A program made the position numbers and the translations under genes. This document shows positions 1-5,002 of a stretch of 5,002 nucleotides of DNA, piece by piece; positions within the stretch are counted from its first letter, which is position 1; each line of letters starts with the position of its first letter. The DNA is from [Eubacterium] saphenum (GTDB lineage: Bacteria > Bacillota > Clostridia > Oscillospirales > Ruminococcaceae), in contig SFLN01000117.1 of the NCBI GenBank assembly GCA_004554555.1, positions 1 to 5,002 of the forward strand, read 5' to 3'. The notes beneath the pieces were generated by a model. That model did no database searches. It was given only the letters and a program-made list of their open reading frames with translations, and was not told the DNA's origin.

Positions 1-6
1 TTTCAC

Positions 7-39
7 AAAAGCCCGCCTGCGAAAAACAAGCGAGCCTTT
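7..39 (-). terminator. Rho-independent terminator after the peptidase remnant
   Basis: Read on the minus strand, AAAGGCTCGCTTG pairs with CAGGCGGGCTTTT to give a stem of about 13 pairs, including several G-U pairs, around a short T-rich loop. The 3' arm ends in a T run. It starts about 30 bases beyond the TAA at 71-73, where transcription of the clostripain-family remnant should stop. The T tract is partly inside the stem, so strength is uncertain. Confidence 0.65.
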
Positions 40-70
40 GGAAATATGTGGATAATAAATGTTGTCGGAA

Positions 71-1197
71 TTAGTACATTTCAAAGACAACGTAGCCGTT
101 TTCGTCAACGGAAACCGACGCGGTGTTCGTGAAATAGTAGTTTCCGAAAACGTCGTACAAAATCATCGAGTAGCTGAAATTGCCGTTTCCGAGCGGCTCG
201 AACTCAATTTTAATCTCGCCGTTTACCGTGTACTCCAAGTCATTTGCGATATAGTCCTCGCCGTTGTCCGTGAGCGCCCGGTAAAGCGGCTTTATCACAT
301 CGCCGTTTCTTATCGGCACGGTTTCGCGCGCCGAAGCACCCGTCTGATAATCAATTCCGCCCCAAGTCCCGAGCACCCTCCAGCTTTCTCTGTCCCAGTC
401 GTGAGAATGCGCAGGTTTGTGTACTCGCCGTTCAGCAAAATCGGGCAGGTGTAAATGCTCGTGGTATCGTTTCGGCACACCAGCTCAATTGCCAGAGGCA
501 TTCCGTCAAGGCAAGCCCACTCGCCGCTGAAGTTGTCGTAAATGACCATATTGTCGAAGTCGAAGTCAACGTTGTCGTCCTCGCCGAGGTACACGCTCAC
601 GCCGTCAAATTCCGCGAAAACGCAGCAGGTTGCGTAGTTAAACAAATCCATATCGTTCAGCTCGACCGTGTAATAACCGTCCTCGTTGATATACACGTCC
701 TCAACGCCGATTGTGCTGTTCTCGTCGCAGTACAGGAAATCCTCGTAGTTTACGCCGATATTTTCGTCCGCAGCGTAGCCGTCGTCCCACAAATCGTCGC
801 AGTCGTTGAGAATATAGGTGTTGTCGTAGTCGTTGAAATTGCCGCCGCTTGTGCCGTAAGCGACCTTGTCCGCGAACGCGAGATACCAGCTGCTTGTGCA
901 GATATCGGACAAAATCGACAGCTCCTGCGAACCTTGCACCGCCAGCGGATAGTACAGCGAAAGCCCTCCCGCATTGCTGTGCTGTGCGCCGTTCACCTTG
1001 CAGATAACCGCGTTCTCCAGCTTTTGAAGCGTGTCCGAAGCGCTCGGCGCGAAGGACTGAACCGCGTTCAGCAAGCCCTTGAGGTCAACCATATTTGTGT
1101 ATCCCTCGGAGCGGTTGTTTCCGCCGAAGTTGTCCGCGCCGGTAATCGCACGGGCGATTTGGTTGAGCTTGCCGCTTTCGTACATTATAATTCTCAT
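71..1197 (-). pseudogene. Clostripain-family (C11) cysteine peptidase, headless and frameshifted
   Basis: This is the C-terminal part of a clostripain-like peptidase, a secreted or surface cysteine protease family of Clostridia. The recognisable blocks, in order, are ADNFGGNNRSEGYTNMVDL, then KVNGAQHSNAGGLSLYYPL, a long acidic D/Y/N-rich linker, LLNGEYTNLRIL, and finally DWDRESWRVLGTWGGIDYQT through IRNGDVIKPLY to FEMY-TAA. In this family the catalytic His and Cys lie in the N-terminal half, which is absent, so no protease activity is expected. The frame changes at about 402/403: the upstream blocks read in one frame and the last ~110 residues in another. Adding one base there would join ...NLRIL to (Y/H)DWDRESW. 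Family similarity begins near MYESGKLNQIARAI (ATG at 1183-1185). An in-frame ATG at 1195-1197 also exists, but neither has a Shine-Dalgarno site. A promoter lies directly upstream (1229-1257). The family call is from remembered motif patterns; the broken state is read directly. Confidence 0.8.
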
Positions 1198-1208
1198 TTG
1201 TGTATTAT

Positions 1209-1223
1209 TTGTGCTTAGCACAA
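1209..1223. promoter_or_regulatory. Palindrome at the transcription start: candidate operator
   Basis: TTGTGCT and AGCACAA are perfect 7-bp inverted arms around one central base. The palindrome begins 5 bases after the minus-strand -10 box (1229-1234), so it covers the predicted start point, a classic repressor position. Outer arms GTGTAT/ATACAC (plus-strand copies at 1200-1205 and 1232-1237) flank it asymmetrically. I cannot assign it to a known regulator; it is not the CIRCE or LexA consensus. Confidence 0.5.
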
Positions 1224-1228
1224 TATTG

Positions 1229-1257
1229 ATTATACACCGAAAGGAATAATTTGTCAT
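1229..1257 (-). promoter_or_regulatory. Sigma-A-type promoter ahead of the peptidase remnant
   Basis: On the minus strand the -35 is ATGACA (1252-1257, five of six consensus bases) and the -10 is TATAAT (1229-1234, perfect), with exactly 17 bases between. It lies just downstream of the LuxR stop codon at 1278-1280 and points into the clostripain-family remnant. It may be the surviving promoter of the intact ancestral gene. The expected start point falls in the palindrome at 1209-1223. Confidence 0.65.
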
Positions 1258-1277
1258 CACCTTTTTGGGTGAGTTTA

Positions 1278-2844
1278 TCAAATTAAATTCATTTTCTTCG
1301 CAATCAAAATCGCTTCGGTTTTGTTTTTAGCGCCGAGCCTTCGGTAAAGCTCCTTGATACGCGAGCGCAGCGTTTCAAAGTTTATGTTGAGGCGCTCGGC
1401 GGTTTTGGACACCGACAGACCTTCCGCAAGACAAGCGAGAATTCTAGCGTCCATCGGTGAGATATCACCGATGGTGGTTTTGGTTGATTTGAGGTAAAGC
1501 GGCTAGCGCCGCGCTACTTTGCCCACAGCGTCAAATATCGCGTCAAACCACTTTCGGTTGATTTTGCGGTCGGCGCAGCACTGCTCTCTGCATTCCTCAA
1601 TCAGCGGGAAAACCGCAGCGCCCTCGCGTGAAATTATCGGGATAAACCTGTATTCGCAGATTTTTTCGAGCGCTTTCACGAAATTGTCTTTCCAAGCGCT
1701 TCCGCGGCGGTACATAATAATTTCGGTGAGTATCGACAGCTCCATTGCGATGAATTTTCTATCACATTTTTCCGCGTAAAAGCGCGTGGATTCGATAAGC
1801 GAATAGGCTTTGTCAAGCTCGTCGGCGGCGATATAGCAGCGGATTTTGGTCAAATACAAATAACGCTCCATCGCGTTAAACGCTTCGTTTTCATCGGGCA
1901 CTGTCTTAAGCCAATTATCGACAGCCGCCGAGTCGCCCTCCATCAGCGCAATCCGGCAGTGCATTGCCGCGATTGTCGGGAGAAGCCGCTTTAACCCGTC
2001 GCGCTTTGCAACCTTTTCAAACGAATCGAGAACGCTTTTTGCCGCGTCGGGGTTGCCCGAAACAAGGTGCTGCCGTATCAGCACGGCATTTGCGGCAAAG
2101 TACAGCTCAAGCTTGCTGCCGGTTTCCGCTTCAAGCTTTGCCTTTGAAACAAGCGAAATTACCTCATAAGGGTCGCCGCCCTTTTCAAAAAAGCTCTCGG
2201 CGAGCGCCGCGTTGACAAGCCCCTTGCCGTATTTTCCGAGAAACGTGCAGACGATTTTACCCGCAGAAACCGTGATTTCACGGTCGTGCTTGCTCCATTC
2301 GCAAAAGTCCTTGCCGCGGTTTGGCAGGGAAATGTCAAGGTACACAAGCCGACAGGTTGCCTCACGCTGTTCCGAGCCGCGCGCAGAATCGCGGTATTCC
2401 TTCAGCTTTTGATACCAAAACTCGCTCCTGTCAAAGTCCATCAGCATCGAATACAGCAGCGACATTGCGGACATAAGGTAGACGCTGCCGCTGATATCCT
2501 TGGGTGTATTTTATCGCGATGAGATTTCCCTCGCTTGACTGCCGCTGAAATCGAAGCTCTTCCTCGGTGAGTATAATCCCCTCGGAGCGCATATAGCGGT
2601 CAATTCCCTCGGTGGTAAGGGCGAGGTCGTCCTCGGTTATGATTATCATATTCCGCTTTATAATGCTGTCGAGCAGCCAGCTTGGCATTTTGCTGCGTCC
2701 CGCGAGAATAAGCCAAATCTTCTTCCTGTTAAACAGCGCAGCAATTTCGTTTCGGATATCCTCGTCCTCGACAGCGTTTATGTTGTCGATAACAACAGCT
2801 TCGGCGCAGTTGTCGGGAATTTGCGAGCGTTTTACCGGCACCAA
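1278..2844 (-). pseudogene. LuxR-family (MalT-like) transcriptional regulator, multiply broken
   Basis: These proteins are large cytoplasmic signal-sensing activators with a STAND-type ATPase, a helical repeat region and a C-terminal LuxR helix-turn-helix (HTH). Three parts survive. (1) About 2844-2500 is ATPase-like: a Walker B strand EAVVIDNINAVEDED and the sensor-like LILAGRSKMPSWL. (2) 2498-1506 is the helical repeat region, including LMDFDRSEFWYQKL, GKDFCEWSKHDRE and GKYGKGLVNAALAESFFEKG. (3) 1502-1281 is an HTH in the same frame, with ACLAEGLSVSKTAERLNINF and TLRSRIKELYRRLGAKNKTE, ending in TGA. The damage is: no credible N-terminus; a +1 frame change at about 2499 (one G too many in CAAGGATATC, minus strand); an in-frame TAG at 1503-1505, between ...KVARR and PLYLKST, where family members often carry Tyr; and probable internal deletions near 2499 and 2312-2318. 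The surviving total of about 520 codons is well short of the 800-900 usual for the family. A shorter expressed fragment cannot be excluded. Confidence 0.82.
1451..1474. repeat. Perfect 10-bp inverted repeat inside the HTH coding region
   Basis: CCATCGGTGA (1451-1460) and TCACCGATGG (1465-1474) are exact inverse complements around a 4-base loop GATA. It lies where the remnant encodes T-I-G-D-I-S-P-M-D, just before the LuxR HTH and 46 bases downstream (in the gene's direction) of the in-frame TAG. As RNA it would be a strong hairpin. No T tract follows on either strand, so it is not a standard terminator. Confidence 0.6.
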
Positions 2845-3098
2845 TCGTAGTCGATATCGTCGTAGCCGTTGTCATAGAGCCAGTTGTCGAGGTCGTTCCA
2901 GTAGTTGTTCCAGTCATCGTCGCTCCAGTCATCGATATAGCCGAAATCATCGTCGGGGTAGGAGTAATCGGGATAAGAATAGTCGGGCTCGGAATAGTGA
3001 GGCACGGTGTAATCCGGCTCAGAGTAAGATGGAGTGGGTGAGCTTGACGAATGCGGGGCTGATGAGCTTGACGAAGAGGACGGAGCGGGAGCGCTTAA
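2835..3098 (-). other. Low-complexity tail region of the transglutaminase-like remnant
   Basis: After the in-frame TAG the same frame runs 88 more codons. It gives a Ser/Pro stretch, then PDY/SEPDY/SYPDY tandem motifs, then an acidic-aromatic segment with DDWSDDDWNNYWNDLDNW. The frame is open only because the composition is so biased, and it matches what a C-terminal linker and tail of a secreted ruminococcal protein would look like. It supports TAG 3099-3101 being an interruption, not the natural end. The last dozen bases overlap the start of LuxR homology. Confidence 0.55.
3039..3075. repeat. 13-bp direct repeat, 24-bp period, in the Ser-rich linker
   Basis: TGAGCTTGACGAA occurs at 3039-3051 and again at 3063-3075, a period of 24 bases. 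On the coding (minus) strand both copies encode serine runs. It is probably a duplicated linker unit, and a possible site of slippage or deletion. Confidence 0.6.
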
Positions 3099-3887
3099 CT
3101 AAGAGGGAACCGAGTTGTAGTCGGAGGGCATTGTCGCCGAGTAATCAAGTCCCGTGAAATCCGAGCCGTACTGATTTCCACCGAAATACGCGTTAAAGCT
3201 GTAACGTGTTCCGTTGGCAACAGGAAGCTGCGCGGAAAGCGAGTCACGGGTGTGGTCCTTGGAGATTTGCGCGTCTGTTATATTAAAATAGTTGTAGTAA
3301 ATGTAGTCGGAGGATTTCCGAGGGGGTCGAGTAGTACTCGCCGCCGAGCTGAAGCAAATTCCAAGCGTGCGCCTCGCCCGCGCAGACGCTTTTTCCGAAT
3401 ACAATCGCGCTGTAAGCGCTCTGGTTGTACGGGCTGCCCCGACATATTGAATGGTGTTCGTGAGGTAATCGTGAACCGGCTTAACCTTCTGAAAGTCCTC
3501 GGGAAGCGAAGCTGCGAGATTAATCAGCGGAGCAATCGTCTTTTCAAAATAATACTGTGCGTTTTGGAGTTCGTTTGCGGTGCCGTTGAAATTGACCGTG
3601 AGCGAGGTGACGATGCCGCAGCCGTTCATATAATAGGTAAGCGAACTGTCAACCCAAAAAAGCTCGGGGTGGTCGTAGTAAACGATGGTCGCGATATCCG
3701 ATGATTTCACGGACACGCTCAGATTTATCGTCTGAACGGCATTGTAGAGCGCCGCGTAAATCTGGTCGTACGCCTGCTTGTATGTACCGGAGAGCAGATT
3801 GTGGTAGAAGTAGAAATCGTTGGAGAGGGAGTATCCGTTGACGTCAACTCCGCGGATTTGCCGAACGGGAGTTCTGCGGCGCGCGGA

Positions 3888-4478
3888 TTAGCTGAACATA
3901 TCCTTCAAGGTTTGGGCAATTCCGTTGACCTGTTTTAAACCGTCCCAAATAGCGGCAAGCTCGGCTCTGCCCTCGCTGCTGGAGAGGTAAGCCAGCGCTT
4001 TTTGAGCGGTTGCCTTAATCGAATTTGAGATACCCGAAGAGGTTTTTGTGCAGATAAACATAATTTTGTTTCCGGTAACCTGCTGCTGTTTAATCGTCCA
4101 GTTGCTCTTTGCGATAATGGTTTTGCCGTCGTCGGATTTCCAGTCAACATAGTTTCCTAGCCCCGCGGCTTTGAGGATATCCACAGCCTCGTTCAGCTTA
4201 AATCCAACGAAATCATACTTTTTAACCGTGGGTGTTTCCTTTGACGAGGATGCCGGCGTTTGATTTGCGATTGACTGAACAAAATAGTCCTCGGGCGGTG
4301 TTGAATATTTATTTGTTGAGGACGAGCTTTCCTTTGACGAATAGTAGGACGGCGTTCCAGTAGCATAGTTGCTGCTCGAATATGAGTAGTTTCGACTTGA
4401 CGAGTCGCTGCACGCTGTCAAGGACAAAGCAAGTGCCGCCGCCGTAAAAGTTGCGAGTATTTTTGTACCGATTTTCAT
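3888..4478 (-). CDS. Ser-rich lipoprotein with a PASTA-like domain
   Basis: A 196-residue lipoprotein, intact from ATG to TAA. Residues 1-22 form a type II signal peptide (MKIGTK, hydrophobic ILATFTAAALALSL) ending in the lipobox LTAC. Cys23 would be lipidated, anchoring the protein to the outer face of the membrane. Residues 24 to about 80 are a Ser/Tyr/Thr-rich linker. Residues about 88-148 (YDFVGFKLNEAVDILKAAGL ... GKTIIAKSNWTIKQQQVTGN) resemble one PASTA-type repeat: a conserved V/F-G start, an amphipathic helix ending in AGL, and a W-T-I strand followed by a basic/Gln turn. The last ~45 residues are helical with no recognised fold. An ATG six codons upstream (4494-4496) is in frame, but the purine-rich AAAGGGAAG sits between it and the chosen ATG with good spacing, and the chosen start gives the more normal signal peptide. 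Its ligand is unknown; PASTA domains of kinases bind cell-wall peptides, which should not be carried over to this protein. Transcription comes from the promoter at 4545-4573. Confidence 0.85.
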   Translation of the reverse strand: MKIGTKILATFTAAALALSLTACSDSSSRNYSYSSSNYATGTPSYYSSKESSSSTNKYSTPPEDYFVQSIANQTPASSSKETPTVKKYDFVGFKLNEAVDILKAAGLGNYVDWKSDDGKTIIAKSNWTIKQQQVTGNKIMFICTKTSSGISNSIKATAQKALAYLSSSEGRAELAAIWDGLKQVNGIAQTLKDMFS

Positions 4479-4484
4479 TTTTTT

Positions 4485-4493
4485 CTTCCCTTT
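4485..4493 (-). promoter_or_regulatory. Ribosome binding site that decides the lipoprotein start
   Basis: AAAGGGAAG on the minus strand lies six bases before the ATG at 4476-4478. It falls inside the first codons of the alternative upstream ATG (4494-4496), which has no Shine-Dalgarno site of its own. This favours the downstream start. Confidence 0.6.
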
Positions 4494-4506
4494 CATAAAT
4501 ATAGTG

Positions 4507-4535
4507 CAGATTTTTGCGTTTTTTGTCTAAATCTG
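4507..4535 (-). promoter_or_regulatory. Stem-loop in the 5' leader of the lipoprotein mRNA
   Basis: CAGATTT (minus strand, 4529-4535) pairs perfectly with AAATCTG (4507-4513) across a 15-base loop. The predicted transcript starts near 4538, so the hairpin sits at the very 5' end of a leader of about 60 bases. It could stabilise the mRNA. No riboswitch class is recognised. Confidence 0.35.
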
Positions 4536-4544
4536 TCGAGTATT

Positions 4545-4573
4545 ATTATAGCACGATTGTTTGGAAAAGTCAA
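4545..4573 (-). promoter_or_regulatory. Strong sigma-A-type promoter for the lipoprotein gene
   Basis: The -35 is TTGACT (4568-4573, five of six bases), the spacer is 17 bases, and the -10 is TATAAT (4545-4550). A TG one base upstream of the -10 makes it an extended -10. This is the best promoter in the window and reads toward the lipoprotein start at 4478. It would also carry transcription into the decayed genes beyond, since no terminator is visible after 3888. Confidence 0.8.
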
Positions 4574-4579
4574 GCATAA

Positions 4580-4611
4580 ATTTACTCAAATAAATTATAG
4601 ATTTACGAAAA
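4580..4611. promoter_or_regulatory. Near-repeat ATTTAC(T/G)(C/A)AAA, 21 bp apart: candidate operator
   Basis: ATTTACTCAAA starts at 4580 and ATTTACGAAAA at 4601, two full helical turns apart. One copy is just upstream of the lipoprotein -35, the other just upstream of the regulator's extended -10. Such phasing suits a dimeric or cooperative repressor controlling both divergent promoters. AT-rich DNA makes chance repeats common, so this is only a candidate. Confidence 0.3.
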
Positions 4612-4613
4612 AT

Positions 4614-4622
4614 TGTTATAAT
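4614..4622 (+). promoter_or_regulatory. Extended -10 promoter for the XRE regulator
   Basis: TGTTATAAT is a perfect extended -10 (TG-N-TATAAT). No good -35 is found 16-18 bases upstream, which extended -10 promoters tolerate. The start point would be near 4629, leaving a very short leader of about 10 bases that begins in or at the ribosome site. Confidence 0.5.
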
Positions 4623-4627
4623 AAATC

Positions 4628-4635
4628 GAGGTGAT
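4628..4635 (+). promoter_or_regulatory. Ribosome binding site of the XRE regulator
   Basis: GAGGTGAT matches eight consecutive bases of the anti-Shine-Dalgarno complement and stands at the right distance from ATG 4639-4641, fixing that start. Confidence 0.75.
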
Positions 4636-4638
4636 GAG

Positions 4639-4971
4639 ATGATTTACGGACTTTATGAAAAGATTAAGACACTGCGGATTAATTCGGGAATGAGCCAGGT
4701 TCAGCTTGCCGAGCGGCTTGGGATAACAAAAAGCGCGGTAAACGCTTGGGAAAACGGTACAAATTCGCCGTCGCTTACCTATGTAATAAAGCTGGCGCGG
4801 ATTTTCGGAGTGAGTACGGATTATCTGCTTGGAGTTAACGAGCGGTTGACCGTGGATATTTCGGGACTTGATGATATGCAAAAGCAGTCGGTGATGCTGA
4901 TGATTAACCTGTTCAAGCAGAGCAACACCTCGTCAAACGTCAAGAAAAAAGACGACGATATAGAAATGTGA
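4639..4971 (+). CDS. XRE-family helix-turn-helix transcriptional regulator
   Basis: A 110-residue cytoplasmic DNA-binding protein of the XRE/Cro-CI type. The HTH fold spans about residues 5-65: helix 1 LYEKIKTLRINSG, the positioning helix SQVQLAERLG (19-28), the recognition helix TKSAVNAWENG (30-40), then SPSLTYVIKLARIFGVSTDY and LLG at 63-65. The W-E-N-G and ARIFGVSTDYLLG signatures are typical. Residues 66-110 are a short tail with a hydrophobic helix (DMQKQSVMLMINLFKQ) that may dimerise, then a Lys/Asp-rich end. There is no ligand-binding or peptidase domain, so this is a simple repressor or activator. It starts at an ATG with an excellent ribosome site and stops at TGA. It is transcribed away from the lipoprotein gene over a 160-bp shared control region, so autoregulation and control of the lipoprotein are plausible, though unproven. 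The reading frame is clean, unlike the genes to the left. Small chromosomal regulators and prophage repressors look alike; nothing phage-like is seen nearby. Confidence 0.92.
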   Translation: MIYGLYEKIKTLRINSGMSQVQLAERLGITKSAVNAWENGTNSPSLTYVIKLARIFGVSTDYLLGVNERLTVDISGLDDMQKQSVMLMINLFKQSNTSSNVKKKDDDIEM

Positions 4972-4981
4972 TAAAGAAAAT

Positions 4982-5001
4982 CGGGCGGTTTTATCCGCCC
5001 G
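4982..5001. terminator. Rho-independent terminator hairpin, probably bidirectional
   Basis: CGGGCGG (4982-4988) and CCGCCCG (4995-5001) form a perfect 7-bp GC stem with the loop TTTTAT. It begins 10 bases after the TGA of the XRE gene. An A-rich run precedes it, which on the minus strand becomes a T tail, so it could also stop transcripts entering from the right. The plus-strand T tract would lie beyond the window edge. Confidence 0.75.
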
Positions 5002-5002
5002 T

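Larger units (their letters stand above)
2832..3887 (-). pseudogene. Transglutaminase-like secreted protein, 5'-truncated, frameshifted, core deleted
   Basis: This is the remnant of an extracellular protein with a transglutaminase-like (papain-fold) domain. The readable blocks are DVNGYSLSNDFYFYHNLL, IATIVYYDHPELFWVDSS, VKPVHDYLTNTIQYVG, then in another frame SPYNQSAYSAIVFGKSVCAG joined to EAHAWNLLQLGGEYYS, then DPLGN in a third frame, then SDYIYYNYFNITDAQISKDH back in the first. Family members carry Cys (in G-x-x-V-C), then about 30-40 residues, His (HAWN) and Asp (D-x-T-W). Here Cys (codon 3382-3384) and His (3367-3369) are five residues apart and the Asp motif is missing, so catalysis is not expected. 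Frame breaks lie near 3436 and 3312. A TAG at 3099-3101 interrupts the frame before a Ser/Pro linker and a tail rich in Asp, Tyr, Trp and Asn that ends at TAA 2832-2834. No ATG, GTG or TTG exists between the lipoprotein stop and GTG 3714-3716, so the signal peptide and true start are lost. Confidence 0.8.

Noticed and set aside
59..454. Plus-strand open frame opposite the peptidase C-terminus
   Set aside because: Arg/Val-rich translation with no recognisable domain and no ribosome site; it is the mirror of conserved minus-strand coding sequence.
1209..1223. CIRCE-type heat-shock operator
   Set aside because: It shares the TTAGCAC string, but CIRCE has a 9-base spacer and TTAGCACTC arms; this palindrome has one central base.
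1257..1272. Small stem-loop TCACC/GGTGA after the LuxR stop as a terminator
   Set aside because: Only a 5-bp stem, with no T tract directly after it on the minus strand.
1255..1281. TTG at 1279-1281 or ATG at 1255-1257 as the start of the peptidase remnant
   Set aside because: These codons lie in or before the promoter, so the encoded N-terminus would be promoter and operator DNA; the frame is open there by chance.
2612..3157. Plus-strand open frame of 181 codons rich in Ser and Arg
   Set aside because: Composition is that of antisense to the Asp/Ser-rich tail and LuxR ATPase; no start signals and no domain.
3252..3704. Plus-strand open frame opposite the transglutaminase-like domain
   Set aside because: Arg-rich shadow; the minus strand carries clear conserved blocks.
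3099..3716. Intact 205-aa protein from GTG 3714-3716 to TAG
   Set aside because: Its middle segment is out of frame with the transglutaminase blocks and it lacks the conserved upstream NGYSLSNDF part; it is a fragment of the broken gene.
1..5002. CRISPR array, transposon, integrase, tRNA or rRNA
   Set aside because: No regular repeat-spacer pattern, no transposase or integrase motifs, no terminal inverted repeats and no recognisable RNA gene, so the decay cannot be tied to a visible mobile element.

Overview
This window looks like the chromosome of an anaerobic gut Firmicute of the Clostridia, most likely in or near Ruminococcaceae/Oscillospiraceae. I infer this from the protein families (a clostripain-type C11 peptidase, a MalT-like LuxR regulator, a secreted transglutaminase-like protein with a Ser/Pro and acidic-aromatic tail, a Ser-rich lipoprotein), from the strong GAGGTGAT-type ribosome site, and from mixed base composition with AT-rich intergenic DNA. 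No species can be named from the sequence alone.

Layout. Almost all of it (1-4573) reads right to left on the minus strand. At the right is an intact Ser-rich lipoprotein gene (3888-4478) with a very good sigma-A-type promoter (4545-4573). Next comes a wreck of a transglutaminase-like gene (2832-3887), then a wreck of a large LuxR-family (MalT-like) regulator gene (1278-2844), then a headless clostripain-family peptidase gene (71-1197), and a rho-independent terminator (7-39) at the far left. Divergent from the lipoprotein gene is an intact 110-aa XRE-type repressor gene on the plus strand (4639-4971), ending in a GC-rich hairpin at the window edge (4982-5001). No gene-free stretch exceeds about 300 bases.

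Main observation. The three middle genes are each damaged in several ways: lost 5' ends, single-base frameshifts, in-frame TAG codons, and apparent internal deletions that splice two conserved blocks together. The genes on the right edge are clean. The transglutaminase has its catalytic Cys and His only five residues apart and no Asp motif. The LuxR gene keeps parts of its ATPase region, its repeat region and its HTH, but not a whole protein. The peptidase has lost the whole half that carries the catalytic residues. I read this as a block in advanced deletion-driven decay, with assembly or sequencing error as the main alternative. I do not see a new defence, mobile or biosynthetic system here.

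Functional picture. The only genes likely to make working products are the lipoprotein and the XRE regulator. They share a 160-bp divergent control region with a promoter on each strand and an 11-bp near-repeat spaced 21 bp apart, so local regulation of both by the XRE protein is plausible but inferred. A second good promoter, with a palindrome at its start point (1209-1223), lies between the LuxR remnant and the peptidase remnant and may still transcribe the latter.
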